A stretch of DNA of 64,000 nt from Eisenbergiella tayi (GCF_001881565.1 NZ_MPDJ01000013.1:89259-153258), one strand, 5' to 3'; positions 7,538 to 17,332 are shown, counted from the stretch's first letter. Program-made: numbers and translations. The notes: generated by a model from the sequence alone, not told the origin.

Positions 7538-8482
7538 TCATACCTCCAATTCGTTTTTCTTGGTGTGGGGCGGGGCCTTTTTCGGGGCACTAGCCTGTTT
7601 CGTTTCGGAAAGCTGTCTGCGGATGGAGGCACGGGGCCTCCGCACCTCTTTCTCCCGGTTTTCGTCCTTGTGTATCACCGCATACAGCCCATGCCGATCT
7701 CTCATGCCGGTAAAGCACAGGGATTTATAAGGCAGCATGGAAAAGAGGCGGTCAGTGTCCTTGCTGGACGCGATCTGCACAAAGTATGGGGACAGCTCCA
7801 CCATGAAATGTGTCTTGTTTGGGCTGTTGGGGGCGGACAGCTCTTTCAGTCCTGCCACTATGCGCCGGGCCTCCCTCATAATCAGTTCATTCCGCAGGAC
7901 AGCGACGTGGCTTTTGAAGTCGCCGGGGGCAAGCGGCTCCCGGCTTCTCTGCTCCTGCCGCAGCACTTCACGCAGGTTTTCCGGCTCGTTGGGCTTGGCC
8001 TCATACCGCAGGAACGCCCCCAACTTGGGGTCAGGGCTCCCGTTAAAATACTGCGCGGCGGGCTGCTCCTTGTCGCCCTTTTCATAATGCAAAATGAGAT
8101 TGTCCGCTTTTACCGCCTCGGCTATAACGTGCCGGAAATGCTGCTGGTAGTCCAGCTCATAGAGAGTTCCACGGATTTTCCCGCCCACTTTGCCGGTCAG
8201 CTCCACGGCGTAGGCAAGAACATGGTCGCGGGTCTGCTCCCCATAAAATTTCCATGTGTTGTATTGTCGGGTGTCCTTCAAGAATACGTCACGTTCCCGG
8301 AAACAGTACGTCCCGGAGGGGCGCGACATCCACAGCAGGGTTTTATCTTCGGCCTTATCACTGGCGGCGGCCTTACGGATCATTTCTTTGTCAATCTCAA
8401 AATCATCCTGATAAAAGGCGGTATTCTGGCACATGATTTGTTCCAGCGCGGCCAGAACATCCACATTCTCAAACTTATTCAC
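7538..8482 (-). CDS. Conserved Tn1549-like ICE protein of unknown function
   Basis: 314 residues from the GTG at 8482, which overlaps the stop of the polyvalent gene in a GTGAATAA arrangement. The homologue in ICE-B (40340-41293) begins MPEQSKFENVD, matching VNKFENVDV here and fixing the start. Longer upstream translation only reads through the neighbouring gene in another frame. Conserved blocks are LLW.SRPSGT.CFRERDVFLKDT, NSPNKTHFM.ELSP and DTDRLFSMLPYKSL. A basic tail (RRQLSETKQ...) follows the same PSIRxQL motif as the tail of its neighbour. No enzyme motif was recognised. Confidence 0.8.
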   Translation of the reverse strand: MNKFENVDVLAALEQIMCQNTAFYQDDFEIDKEMIRKAAASDKAEDKTLLWMSRPSGTYCFRERDVFLKDTRQYNTWKFYGEQTRDHVLAYAVELTGKVGGKIRGTLYELDYQQHFRHVIAEAVKADNLILHYEKGDKEQPAAQYFNGSPDPKLGAFLRYEAKPNEPENLREVLRQEQRSREPLAPGDFKSHVAVLRNELIMREARRIVAGLKELSAPNSPNKTHFMVELSPYFVQIASSKDTDRLFSMLPYKSLCFTGMRDRHGLYAVIHKDENREKEVRRPRASIRRQLSETKQASAPKKAPPHTKKNELEV

Positions 8483-11400
8483 GGCCTCCCACCTCCATAT
8501 CCTTTGACTTCTCCCTCGCCGGGGGCTGTTTCTTCTGTTCCTTCTTAGCCGCCGCAAGCTGCGCCCGGATGGAGGGCTTTTTCTTGCTATGGTTGGCCTT
8601 AGCATTCTTGTGGGCCTGTTTTTGTGTTTGTCTCTCTGCTTTCACTGCCGCAGCGACATCCGAAAGGGAAACCTGTTCTCCGGCTTTTGCTCTGGCTTCC
8701 AGTTCTCCCATGGACGGAGCGTTGTTCAGGATGCCGTCAATCATATTTTCGTTCTGTTCGGTGGACATTTCAGCGGTTTTGATGTGGCTGTCGTGCTGGG
8801 CCGGGATGGCAAAGGCCCTTGTACCGTTTGCCATAATGAGATACCGACCGTCCTCCGACTGGTGGTGGAAGCCATACCCGGCAGCCTCCATCTGTTCTCG
8901 GTTCATGGCGGTTACATAGAAAGTCCCCCTCGGCGTTTGAATGATTTCACCCGTTTCCAGTTTGTCAGGGGTAAGCGGCTGTCCCTGCTCCTTGAAAAAT
9001 TCCGGCACCTCCCGATAACCGACGCTATCCACATAGTAGGCAGTCTGTTTCCCGTCCTGCCGGAATACCACAATATCCCCCAGAGAGAGGGAACGTCCCG
9101 TGTAATCAGTGGGATGTTCCATATTGAAGCGATGGTAAATCTCGTCCAGAGAGGTGTTCTGATCCAACGGGGCTGTGTAGACAAGCTGGTAATTTTTCCT
9201 GTCTACGGAAAGCCCGTCCGCCTGCAAGCCCTCATAGGAACGGTAGCGGAAGTCGCGCCCTTCCGGGCCGCGCGGTACCTGATAAATGGAAAAGTTGGGC
9301 TGCGCTGGGGCATCGGAACCAGAGGCAAGATATTCCTCCACCGTCAATCCGGCATCCTCGGCTTCCTGTGCGACCTCGGCCTGTACCTGTACCTTATAGT
9401 CTTGCAAGCTCTTATCAAAGTCGGAAAGCTGCGGCGGCTCCGGCAACTGATACTGGCCTTGATTGAGAAGAGGGCGGCACTCCGTTACATAGTCTACAAG
9501 GGCGGTCAAATAGGCGGTCTGCTCTGGCGGGAGGGAATCGCCGGATTGTAAAAGGCGCTGGGCTTCCTGTTCCATACGGGAAAGGGTACAGTGCTGCTTC
9601 ATGTAAGGGACAAACTCATAGAGAAGCATTTCCCGCTGGGCCTTGTCCGCCTCCCATGCCTCCGGCCCCTCGTGGTGCAGCACATGGTTTTTCCAGCTTT
9701 CATCCTGCGCGTAGTATTCGTGATACCCTTGGATATGCTCGATCAGGGAACCGTCGCCGTCGCCAAAATCCTGCCGTCCCTCGTAGTTGTCTGGCTGGCC
9801 CTGCATCGTAAAATCAATGCGGAACTTGGTTTTATCGTACCAGCTCCCCGCGTGGTCTGGCTGTTCCCGTTCCAAGCGTTTGGAACTGTCCAGCGCCCCG
9901 AAAACGGCCTCGGCCTCGTGCAACGGCATTTGCTGGCCGTCTTTTAAATGGGGGCTTTCACTCCAAAGAATCGTGACAATCGGCTCCGCTGCCGGGTCAT
10001 GGGCGATGGTCTGTTCTGCCCTTTCAACGGCAATCTCGCTTTCAATCTGGCTTTTCATAAAATCATCCATGTGGCCGTGCTGCATTTCATAGCCCTGTTC
10101 ACACAGGCGGTTGATAAGCCCAATCACCTTTTCGGTATCGTCCACGGCCTCGGCATAGGCCATAATCAACTGCCGTTCCTCGCCGCCCAAACGCGGGGCG
10201 TTTTGCTCGGCCACCGCAATCAGGGCAGCGGCTCGGTCCGCCGGGGACGCCTCCGGCATGAACGGGTTTCCATTCAAAAGGCCGTCGATCCCGTTCCACG
10301 CCTGCGGCTGGGGAATGGCGTTGGCCTGTTCGGTTGCTTCCAGAAAATCATCCATCCTGTCGCCGGTCAGGGGTTCCATTGTCCCAGCCGGTAGCTCATG
10401 GATGGCAAGGATTTCTTTTCCGGCTTCCGCAAGGGACAGGTTCGGATTGTCAAGCTGGCCTCCGTCCAATTCTTTGTAGTCGGGGCCGTACAGCGTGTAA
10501 TCATAGCCGGTTTCCGATGTCTGGATATACAAATAATCGCCGCTTTCCAGACGGTAGGCGGCCTCTTGCTGGGCTTCTGCCTGTTCCAGCGTTCCATCCC
10601 CGGCAATGGTAAAGCCCTGCGCCTGCGCCGCCTCCTTGGTTCCCTGCGACACTTCGCCGGTGGATTTCAAATCCGCTTCAATCAGGATTTGCAGCATGGC
10701 TTTTACGCTGTCGGTCATTTCCTGCTGTTGCTCCGGGGGCAGCTTGGAAAATACGCTGTCCGGGTCTGGCTGCTCGGCGGCCTGTTCCAGCGGTGCGGCC
10801 TGCCGTTCTTTCTGAAGCTGGGCAAGGTGGCCGTCAATGGTGGTAATCAGTTCATGGGCGGTGGCCCGGATGGTTTCAAGGGAGGCTTTTAACTCTTTCA
10901 ATTCCTTGCCGGAACTCCAACCGGCCACATAGCCAAAGGAATAATCGGAGGTGTCCAGCCCGTAGTGCTGGCAGACGGCATAGGCCACGCTTTCGGCCTG
11001 CACCTCGCGGGTGCGGCTGTCGGGGCGGTCGGCCTGCTCAATGGCCGGGGCTTCCGGGTCGATGGCGTGGAGCTTGGAATGGGCGATCTCATGGATGGCC
11101 GTCTTTAGGGTCTGTAATTCGCTCATGGCCGCCTGAATGGCAATCCGCTTTTCCGTCAGGTGGTAGTAGCCGTGGGAACCGCCCGGAATATCCTCGAAAC
11201 CAATGGGAACCGGGGAGGTCTGTTCCAGTGCCTTGAAAAATTCCCCGTAGCGTTCCACGCTGCCGGTCAGTTCTTCCACGCCGATTGAGGGCAGCGGTTC
11301 CCCCTCGGTCTGGCTCACATCAAAGACGGAAACAATCTTAAAGGCCGGAACCTGTATTTCCTGTACTTCGGTAACAGGCTTTCCGTCCTTACCCATCACC

Positions 11401-13136
11401 GGCCTGCCCTGTGCGTCCAGCTTTTGCACCTCCTTTTTCGCCTTGAACGGGGCCGGGGCCAGTATCTTGATGGCCTTTTCGCCTTTCTTCACATTGCGGT
11501 GAAAATTATCCCGCCACTTGTTGTAGCCTGCCACAAGCTGTCCGCCCTGCATGGCGATCAGGAGGGTGTTGTTGAAGCTGTAACTGTGGAACTTGGACAT
11601 GGTGGTGAGATAGGCTTTGTAGCGTTCACTCTCGAAAAGCTCCTGTATGCCGGTTTCCAGCCGGTCGGTAATCTCTTTCATGCGCTCGGCGCTGTTCTGG
11701 CTGTTCAGGATAATGGGGGTGACGGGCTGCGGGGACTTTGCGGGCGCTGCCGCCTCCGGCTGCACTTTGCTTTCCTCCCGCAAGATTTCCGACGCAGGAT
11801 AGGCCATCACCCGGTATTCCTCCGGCACTGGCTGGCCCTCATGGACGCGCTGCCATTCGTCGCTGGTTCGCAGGATATAGCCGTAATCGGTAAAGGTTCC
11901 CTGTTCCTCGTTGGCGATAAAGCTCCCCAGCCGGTCGGTGTCAATGGCCGGTTTCCACGGGTCGGGGACGACAAACAGCCCGGAATCATTCAGATAATAT
12001 TCCCCCAGACTGCGGTTGTCCTTGGCGTTGATTAAGACAAAACAATCGGTGTTTTCGGTGTAGTCCAAAAGCTGCCCGATGGTCTGCATTTTTGCCGGGG
12101 ACTGCATGGCGGCGTTCAACTCCGCAAGCTCCACGGCATCCAGCTTTTGAAGCTGGGCGGCAAGGAAGTTCAGTTCGTCCACGCTGGCGGCTTTTATCAA
12201 ATCCTCCGGCAGTTCCAGCGGTTTTCCCTCCGGGGCGGAAAAGCCGCCAATGAACAAGTCCTGCTGGTTGTCGGCGGTGATATGGATTTCCTTTAGGGCT
12301 TCCTGTACCTGTTCGGCGGAAGTCGGCAGGGAAAGCCAGTAGCCATGCGGCCCGCCGGTCTGCGCCTCAGCGCGGTTATCAAGAAAAATGGAAAATACTT
12401 CGTTCACAGGTTCCCTCCTTTCCGGGGTGGCTGCGGTCTGCGGCGGCTGTGCGGCTTCCTCCTGTGTGGGAAGTGCTGCGGCTTTTGCCGGTTCCTCCCC
12501 CTCGATGGTGTAGCCGGGAAGCAGGCAGCCGTTGACCTTGAAACAGTCGGCGTATTCCTTGGGGATGGCCGGTGAGATTTCCGTAAAGTAATGGGCGTGG
12601 GCCTTGATACGGCCATTCAGATATTTGTCCAGTGCTTCCCGGCTGGCAAAGACTTTCCGATCCTGTCCGGCGATCCGGGCCTGCCGATAGGTGCCCGGCG
12701 CGTTGGTGCGCAGGCTCCAGCTTAATGTCCAGGAATAAGAGACGGAGGCTTGGGCGGCCCTGTCGTACCGGGTGTTCTCGGAAATGGAATAATACATCTG
12801 ATAAACCATGTTGCTGCGGATATGCCGGTAATGATCCGGCTGCTCCCACTGGTTGGCAGTGTGGGTGACGGGAAGTGTCCGGGCATATTCCAGGGCTTTG
12901 TCCAGAAGCAGGGTCTTTCCGGCCTGTTCCTCCCATGCGGCGGCCTGCGTTTTCAAACGGTCAAACACTTCCTGTTCTGCGGCGGCGCTTTCCGCCCGCA
13001 GGGAAAGAAGCTCCGCAAGGGGGAGCTTCACAAGCTCGGACAGATCGGACTTGCCGCTTTCAAAGTAAATCCGGCGCTCAATTTTCATGGTGTCGGCAGT
13101 TTCTAAGTTGTCGTAGTCGTAAGAGCTATAAGACAT
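8475..13136 (-). CDS. Giant polyvalent antirestriction protein (ArdA-like, ArdC, zinc peptidase, YodL, DUF4316)
   Basis: A 1553-residue protein. Residues ~1-210 form a DUF3849-like region, and ~244-450 an ArdA-like antirestriction region (PHGYWLSLPTSAEQVQEAL). ~482-610 is the ArdC N-terminal ssDNA-binding domain (LFESERYKAYLTTMSKFHSYS), and an ImmA/IrrE-type zinc peptidase motif HEIAHSKLH lies near 682. A long linker with LPD-like segments spans 800-1270; YodL follows at ~1282 and DUF4316 at ~1394. It is likely sent with, or expressed early after, the DNA to protect it. It is ~430 residues longer than ICE-B's homologue, mainly in the 800-1270 region. A hairpin attenuator precedes it. Confidence 0.85.
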   Translation of the reverse strand: MSYSSYDYDNLETADTMKIERRIYFESGKSDLSELVKLPLAELLSLRAESAAAEQEVFDRLKTQAAAWEEQAGKTLLLDKALEYARTLPVTHTANQWEQPDHYRHIRSNMVYQMYYSISENTRYDRAAQASVSYSWTLSWSLRTNAPGTYRQARIAGQDRKVFASREALDKYLNGRIKAHAHYFTEISPAIPKEYADCFKVNGCLLPGYTIEGEEPAKAAALPTQEEAAQPPQTAATPERREPVNEVFSIFLDNRAEAQTGGPHGYWLSLPTSAEQVQEALKEIHITADNQQDLFIGGFSAPEGKPLELPEDLIKAASVDELNFLAAQLQKLDAVELAELNAAMQSPAKMQTIGQLLDYTENTDCFVLINAKDNRSLGEYYLNDSGLFVVPDPWKPAIDTDRLGSFIANEEQGTFTDYGYILRTSDEWQRVHEGQPVPEEYRVMAYPASEILREESKVQPEAAAPAKSPQPVTPIILNSQNSAERMKEITDRLETGIQELFESERYKAYLTTMSKFHSYSFNNTLLIAMQGGQLVAGYNKWRDNFHRNVKKGEKAIKILAPAPFKAKKEVQKLDAQGRPVMGKDGKPVTEVQEIQVPAFKIVSVFDVSQTEGEPLPSIGVEELTGSVERYGEFFKALEQTSPVPIGFEDIPGGSHGYYHLTEKRIAIQAAMSELQTLKTAIHEIAHSKLHAIDPEAPAIEQADRPDSRTREVQAESVAYAVCQHYGLDTSDYSFGYVAGWSSGKELKELKASLETIRATAHELITTIDGHLAQLQKERQAAPLEQAAEQPDPDSVFSKLPPEQQQEMTDSVKAMLQILIEADLKSTGEVSQGTKEAAQAQGFTIAGDGTLEQAEAQQEAAYRLESGDYLYIQTSETGYDYTLYGPDYKELDGGQLDNPNLSLAEAGKEILAIHELPAGTMEPLTGDRMDDFLEATEQANAIPQPQAWNGIDGLLNGNPFMPEASPADRAAALIAVAEQNAPRLGGEERQLIMAYAEAVDDTEKVIGLINRLCEQGYEMQHGHMDDFMKSQIESEIAVERAEQTIAHDPAAEPIVTILWSESPHLKDGQQMPLHEAEAVFGALDSSKRLEREQPDHAGSWYDKTKFRIDFTMQGQPDNYEGRQDFGDGDGSLIEHIQGYHEYYAQDESWKNHVLHHEGPEAWEADKAQREMLLYEFVPYMKQHCTLSRMEQEAQRLLQSGDSLPPEQTAYLTALVDYVTECRPLLNQGQYQLPEPPQLSDFDKSLQDYKVQVQAEVAQEAEDAGLTVEEYLASGSDAPAQPNFSIYQVPRGPEGRDFRYRSYEGLQADGLSVDRKNYQLVYTAPLDQNTSLDEIYHRFNMEHPTDYTGRSLSLGDIVVFRQDGKQTAYYVDSVGYREVPEFFKEQGQPLTPDKLETGEIIQTPRGTFYVTAMNREQMEAAGYGFHHQSEDGRYLIMANGTRAFAIPAQHDSHIKTAEMSTEQNENMIDGILNNAPSMGELEARAKAGEQVSLSDVAAAVKAERQTQKQAHKNAKANHSKKKPSIRAQLAAAKKEQKKQPPAREKSKDMEVGGRE

Positions 13137-13162
13137 TTAGTTTCACTTCCTTTCTAAATAAT

Positions 13163-13202
13163 GGCATAAGAAAAGCAGGAAACCTTTGAAAGATTTCCTG
13201 CT
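13163..13202 (-). terminator. Hairpin attenuator in leader of the polyvalent gene
   Basis: On the minus strand AGCAGGAAATC and GGTTTCCTGCT form a near-perfect stem followed by TTTTCTT, directly upstream of the ribosome binding site of the 1553-residue gene. Two further stems (GCCGCC/GGCGGC near 13210 and AGGG/CCCT near 13250) precede it. This suggests conditional termination rather than a plain operon end. Confidence 0.6.
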
Positions 13203-13310
13203 GGGTGATGCCGCCCATGGGCGGCTGGTATTTAATTGTGAATAAGAGGGCCTACACGCCCTTTGTTTTAAATGTGTGCCGATATTTCAAGTCTAAGGTC
13301 ATACGGACTT

Positions 13311-13514
13311 TTAAGAATCTGGTAACTCCGTCAGCATGTTTATGGTGCGGTAAATTTCTCCGCAGGCAGGGCACTTCCAATCTATATTACTCTTTTTCGC
13401 TTTCTTATGAAGATGCACTAATTCCGCTTGGCGGCATTTGGGACACATGGTTGGAAGCCCTGCCCATAACTGTTTCAGTAATCGTACTTCGTTTTCTCTG
13501 CTGTTCGTATACAT
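13311..13514 (-). CDS. Cysteine-rich KTR-type zinc-ribbon protein
   Basis: A 67-residue protein with two CxxC pairs, MCPKCRQAEL and WKCPACGEIYRT. This is the small 'cysteine-rich KTR' family that accompanies accessory genes in Tn916/Tn1549-like elements; a relative occurs at 44999-45178 in ICE-B. GAGGTGAG precedes the ATG. Zinc binding is likely and the function is unknown. It lies downstream of the two cargo genes 14534-13604. Confidence 0.7.
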   Translation of the reverse strand: MYTNSRENEVRLLKQLWAGLPTMCPKCRQAELVHLHKKAKKSNIDWKCPACGEIYRTINMLTELPDS

Positions 13515-13603
13515 TATCTCACCTCATTCAGCCTAATCGATCCGGTTTATTTTGACAAGCTGAACGCTTCCAACAAGTAGGACATCCGCATAGAGCAGAC
13601 GGA

Positions 13604-14368
13604 CTACCATTCATTGATGGCATATAATAATCCAAACCGGATTTGTTTCAACAGTTCCGCAGACAGTGTTTCATACTCCTGCTCCAATCCTTTTTCGTGC
13701 GCTGCCCACGGAGGCGAATCATTCCATGATCCCATCGCTCCAAATACATCCGCTCGGCTGGCTGCCTCAAACACACGCAAGTGATCGTTCGGTAGTGGCG
13801 GCAGTGAAAGGCCATATGCTTTATCGGGATATTCCTTGCCGCCGTCCAAAATCGTTCCTGCTTGATAAAAGATGTTTGCAAAACCTTCAAATCCAAGCCG
13901 GTGCGCCAAGTCCTGAATATCGTGCAAGACACTTCGGAACGCTTGCGTGTTATTTTCAAAACGTGGCCATGCTTTCGGCGGGTCATTCCATGGATGTTCC
14001 GTATAGAGGACATTCCACTTTCGCTCTTTGGAATCAAACTTCCAATCAGCAATAAAATAGGTCATTCGATTTCCCTTAAAAAAACACACTATACTTGCCT
14101 GGGTCGTATTGGAAAACCCTAACAGGCTGCGATCTCTGACAGAAGTAGGGCAATAGAGTTGAATATCTGTCAAATGTTGCTCTTTGAGATGTTCATACCA
14201 TTGTGATACATCGTGAGCGGTATATGGTAAGCCTCCACTCCCCGTCAAACACAGAAATTGTGAGGGGTTCTCATAGTCTGCGGGTATGTAACAAATCGAG
14301 CTGCGGTTTTTTAATGCCCTTCTGGCGGCTGCCACTATGGAGCATATCTGATACATCTGTCCGTTCAT
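13604..14368 (-). CDS. Unrecognised ~254-residue cytosolic protein (cargo)
   Basis: No family was recognised. The start is taken at the second ATG (14368, MNGQMYQICSIV), which stands a proper distance from AGGTGG; the first ATG at 14374 directly abuts it. The protein is soluble and rich in aromatic residues (YFIADWKFDSKERKWNVLYTEHPWNDPP), with no signal peptide or membrane span. The upstream 51-residue membrane protein ends 4 bases before the first ATG, so the two look coupled. It sits between the oriT-like site and the KTR gene, a cargo position. Confidence 0.6.
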   Translation of the reverse strand: MNGQMYQICSIVAAARRALKNRSSICYIPADYENPSQFLCLTGSGGLPYTAHDVSQWYEHLKEQHLTDIQLYCPTSVRDRSLLGFSNTTQASIVCFFKGNRMTYFIADWKFDSKERKWNVLYTEHPWNDPPKAWPRFENNTQAFRSVLHDIQDLAHRLGFEGFANIFYQAGTILDGGKEYPDKAYGLSLPPLPNDHLRVFEAASRADVFGAMGSWNDSPPWAAHEKGLEQEYETLSAELLKQIRFGLLYAINEW

Positions 14369-14378
14369 AATCATCCAC

Positions 14379-14534
14379 CTACCTTTTCGTTGTCATATTT
14401 CCAAAGCCAGCCAATGCCGCTCCCATCAAAAGTCCAAGCGGGAGGTTCTCCCATAAAATCCCGAACAGCAGGCCAAGCCCCATCCCAATCGCAGCCATAC
14501 CATGAAAACGTTGTTTTTTATCTGGTTGTTTCAT
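14379..14534 (-). CDS. Small glycine-rich two-helix membrane protein
   Basis: 51 residues from ATG 14534, preceded by AAGGGAGG. A basic N-terminus (MKQPDKKQRFHG) is followed by two hydrophobic segments rich in glycine and alanine (MAAIGMGLGLLFGILWENL and LGLLMGAALAGFG), a glycine-zipper-like pattern. It is probably co-translated with the next gene (13604-14368). The function is unknown; a toxin, holin-like or anchor role is possible but unsupported. Confidence 0.55.
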   Translation of the reverse strand: MKQPDKKQRFHGMAAIGMGLGLLFGILWENLPLGLLMGAALAGFGNMTTKR

Positions 14535-14641
14535 TGGTGCCTCCCTTGCATGATATGCTCTTTACGCATAGTATAGCAGGGCTATCCGATTTTGAAAAGT
14601 AAATCTGAATGAAATTAGTCCTACCAGAGCATCCGTCATAC

Positions 14642-14742
14642 AGGGGATTGGGGCTTCCCCAAAGAGAAAATCCCCGACCCGGCAGAATGGCCGGGACAGG
14701 GATTTTTCCGGGTGTGTGGCTACACTCCCTATGCTTGCTGTT
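14642..14742 (-). other. Second oriT-like site of ICE-A, inverted
   Basis: On the minus strand it reads AACAGCAAGCATAGGGAGTGT, then an imperfect stem, a CCCGGCC/GGCCGGG stem inside a larger ATCCC/GGGAT stem, and TTGGGGAAGCCCCAA. It shares the core and terminal hairpin with the oriT at 3567-3642 but lies in opposite orientation after the topoisomerase gene. ICE-B has the same pair at matching places. It may be a second nick site or a binding site through which MobC or the relaxase controls the downstream genes. Confidence 0.6.
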
Positions 14743-14743
14743 T

Positions 14744-15412
14744 TTAGTTCTTGCCCCTCTGTTCCACGCGGTAGTTCACATACTTGCCGCCAGTATCGGC
14801 CAAAAGCACCGTCCCGTCATAGGTCTTGCCGGTTTTCATGGAGCGCAGGCCCTTTACCTTTGCCTTTCCGTCTTTAAGGAGCGCGGCGGCGATTTTCGGG
14901 GTGAACGCCTTGCCCCGTTCCTCAAAAAATCGGTCATTCTTCCACATGACAAACTGGCAGCTTCGGTTTCCGCAGTAGTAGTTCTTTTTGCCCTCGTAGA
15001 CGCTTTCCCCGCAGCGCGGACATTTGCCGATAACCACACGCTCGGCTTGAAACAACTTCTGCGCGTCCTCGCTGATCTGGGAGTAGTTTGCGATCAGGCC
15101 CCTTGTCATTTCTGCAATGCCCTGCATGAAGCCCTCCGGGTCGGCCTGCCCCTTGGCAATGGCCGTCAGCTCCGTTTCCCACTGTGCCGTAAGCTGGGGA
15201 GAGGTCAGCACCTCCGGCAGTACGCAGGCAAGGTTGTGGCCGTCCTTGGTGGGAAGTAGCTGTTTGCCTTTGCGCTCTACAAAGCCCATCTGCACCAGCT
15301 TTTCTAAGATGGAGGCGCGGGTGGCCGGGGTTCCCAATCCCTGCCGTTCTGCGTCCTCCGGCAGATCGTCCGCACCGGCGCGCTCCATAGCGGAAAGGAG
15401 GGTATCTTCTGT
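14744..15412 (-). pseudogene. Topoisomerase III gene of ICE-A, 3' part (split by IME)
   Basis: This encodes the last ~222 codons of a type IA topoisomerase. It contains TEDTLLSAMERAG, the conserved GLGTPATRASILEKL region and a C-terminal zinc finger (GKCPRCGESV...CGNRSCQFVMWKNDRFFEE). The frame has no start of its own in native position. It joins exactly to the 5' part ending ...APPKSYT at 50141. The reconstructed protein is 696 residues, the same as ICE-B's intact enzyme. It was inactivated by IME insertion. Confidence 0.9.
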
Positions 15413-15439
15413 GAGTATTTGTCAAGGTAGGATGTGGAT

Positions 15440-15598
15440 TTATTTCTTTTTGCTGGTACATTCATTCATAATCAGCGTATTCACGCTGTCCGTAAAAGTG
15501 CGCTTGGTATTCTGCGGAAAATGCACCCTTACACGATAAGTGGTATTTCCTATCCTTTTCTTGAAATTCTCTGTATTCACTTTCTTTACTTCTTCCAT
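15440..15598 (-). CDS. tnpW: TnpW-like small protein (IME)
   Basis: 52 residues from ATG 15598 (AAGGGAGAG upstream): MEEVKKVNTENFKKRIGNTTY...SVNTLIMNECTSKKK. It matches the small 'transposon-encoded TnpW' family, which shares the pattern K-I-G-x-T-x-Y-x-V and a Lys-rich end with the copy at 47885 in ICE-B. The role is unknown; these genes sit near serine recombinases, and in the circular form of this IME it would lie close to the recombinase gene. Confidence 0.65.
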   Translation of the reverse strand: MEEVKKVNTENFKKRIGNTTYRVRVHFPQNTKRTFTDSVNTLIMNECTSKKK

Positions 15599-15664
15599 GT
15601 TCTTCTCTCCCTTCATGCAAAAAGGACAGCTACAAACCATTACTTGTAAACTGCCCTTTCGCTG

Positions 15665-17212
15665 TTATAATAACTGTTCATTTTTATTCCTGCTGTGTAT
15701 CTGACTGCGTTGGTTCTGCTCGGCTTCTCGTGTCATGGCAAGCATTTTACGGTTATGCTCAATAACCTCTGTGGATGCAAGCTCTGTAACCACTCTTGCA
15801 TAGTCGGGATTGCTCTCCTGCAATCGCCCTTCCAGCTTCGCCTTTTCCGCTGTCCATTTCTTCGGTGTAATCTTCTCATCAGAGGACAGCATTTTCTTTA
15901 ATTTCGCACGATAACTGTCGTATTCTCTAAGCTCCGTTTCATGCTCCTTATCATATTTACGCTTGGCAAATCCTTTCAGCGAATTACTTGTCTTATGATA
16001 CACGATATAAGGCTCATACTCGCTGTATGCCACAAGCAACTGCTCCAGTCTTGCTATCTGCTCTGCAATCTGCTGTCGCTCCGCTGACAGCTTCTCATAG
16101 GCTGGCTCTCGCTGTTCCTTAAACTCCTGCAACTGCTCAAAGCTCTCAATCTGATTTACCACAACAAAACGCTCCATTCTCTCCTGCTCCTGCAATGCCT
16201 GTCTTTGAGAAATCTTCCTCAAATATTTGCTCTTGATTACTGGCAATTCCAGTCTGCCCTTTTTGCCGACAACTGCCCTAATCATATCAAGGACTTCATT
16301 TGCAGTATTGCGTACTGCTTCAACTGGCTTGGAATTAACAAGCTTCTGCAACTGTTCCTCTGCTTTTGCCACAAGCATTTTTGCAGTAAGAATAGCCTTA
16401 TTCTGCTCCATTATCCTGCGGTTGACATTCCCTCTCTCTGTCTGTATTCCTGCCCTTTCCAGCGCACTGGCTTTCTCTCCCAAATGTATCTGTGGTATGG
16501 TATCAAGGCCCTGCTCCGCAAATGACCTATGCTCCCAAAAATTCTCCCTTAATCCGTTTTTATCATTGACCGCATTTATGGTGTCAGCTAAATCCTTGCG
16601 CCACTTCCTGGCATTCTCCCTGCTGTTCCATCCAGTCACATCCTGCGTGGTGCATTTATATTGCCCATTCTTTTTTCTTATCTTGTTTCCGTCTGCGTCC
16701 AGTGCATAAATCTTCTTCTGCTTATCTCCCCATGAACCATCTTCCAAAATCGGGCGCATGGTAAGCATAATATGACAGTGAAGATTGCGCTGGTGCGTAT
16801 TCGGGTTTTCGGAGTCATGGATGGCAAACTGCGCACACATTCCATCATCCACAAAATTCCTTTTCACATAATCCCTCATTACCTCTATGGCAAGCTCATA
16901 ACTCCACTCATTCGGCAGATTGATTTTATATGACCTCGCCAGCTGTGCTTTGGCAGATTTACTCTCCCTCATTTCAACGGAGTTCCATAGCACCGATGGG
17001 TCTGAATATTCTGCTGGTGCATTGACCGGAAGCATGACCTCATTATGCACCAAATCCTCGGTATACTTCGGGTAATAGGTTGTTCCGTCATATTCAGAGT
17101 ACATGGTGGTACGGCTGATATATGCAGACTTGTCAACTGCGGATGAACCACCTCTGCACTTTGCACCTCTTCCGATAATGGCAACTCGGGTACTTAGGTT
17201 TTTAACTGCCAT
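15665..17212 (-). CDS. MobA/MobL-family relaxase, MOBQ type (IME)
   Basis: About 515 residues from the ATG at 17212, which has GGAGAG upstream (a GTG two codons earlier is also possible). Family motifs are AKCRGGSSAVDKSAYISRT near the N-terminus with Tyr residues for nicking, RSYKINLPNEWS, and the histidine motif NLHCHIMLTMRP. The C-terminal half is charged and coiled. The oriT lies directly upstream. It would nick the IME for transfer by a helper ICE. Confidence 0.9.
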   Translation of the reverse strand: MAVKNLSTRVAIIGRGAKCRGGSSAVDKSAYISRTTMYSEYDGTTYYPKYTEDLVHNEVMLPVNAPAEYSDPSVLWNSVEMRESKSAKAQLARSYKINLPNEWSYELAIEVMRDYVKRNFVDDGMCAQFAIHDSENPNTHQRNLHCHIMLTMRPILEDGSWGDKQKKIYALDADGNKIRKKNGQYKCTTQDVTGWNSRENARKWRKDLADTINAVNDKNGLRENFWEHRSFAEQGLDTIPQIHLGEKASALERAGIQTERGNVNRRIMEQNKAILTAKMLVAKAEEQLQKLVNSKPVEAVRNTANEVLDMIRAVVGKKGRLELPVIKSKYLRKISQRQALQEQERMERFVVVNQIESFEQLQEFKEQREPAYEKLSAERQQIAEQIARLEQLLVAYSEYEPYIVYHKTSNSLKGFAKRKYDKEHETELREYDSYRAKLKKMLSSDEKITPKKWTAEKAKLEGRLQESNPDYARVVTELASTEVIEHNRKMLAMTREAEQNQRSQIHSRNKNEQLL

Positions 17213-17332
17213 AGCCACACCTCACTCTCCTGCATAGGCTGTGGCAGACCGATACTGTGGATTGTGCGGTATCGGTTGACTTTGTGGGCAGTGCAGCTCC
17301 GCTCTTTAGAGCTTCACTGAACGCAAAGTATG

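Noticed and set aside
7262..8548. 428-codon open frame on the plus strand
   Set aside because: Antisense to the conserved ICE protein gene that has a homologue in ICE-B; no ribosome binding site or recognisable domain.
8589..9551. 320-codon open frame on the plus strand
   Set aside because: Antisense to the polyvalent antirestriction gene, whose YodL/DUF4316 domains lie here.
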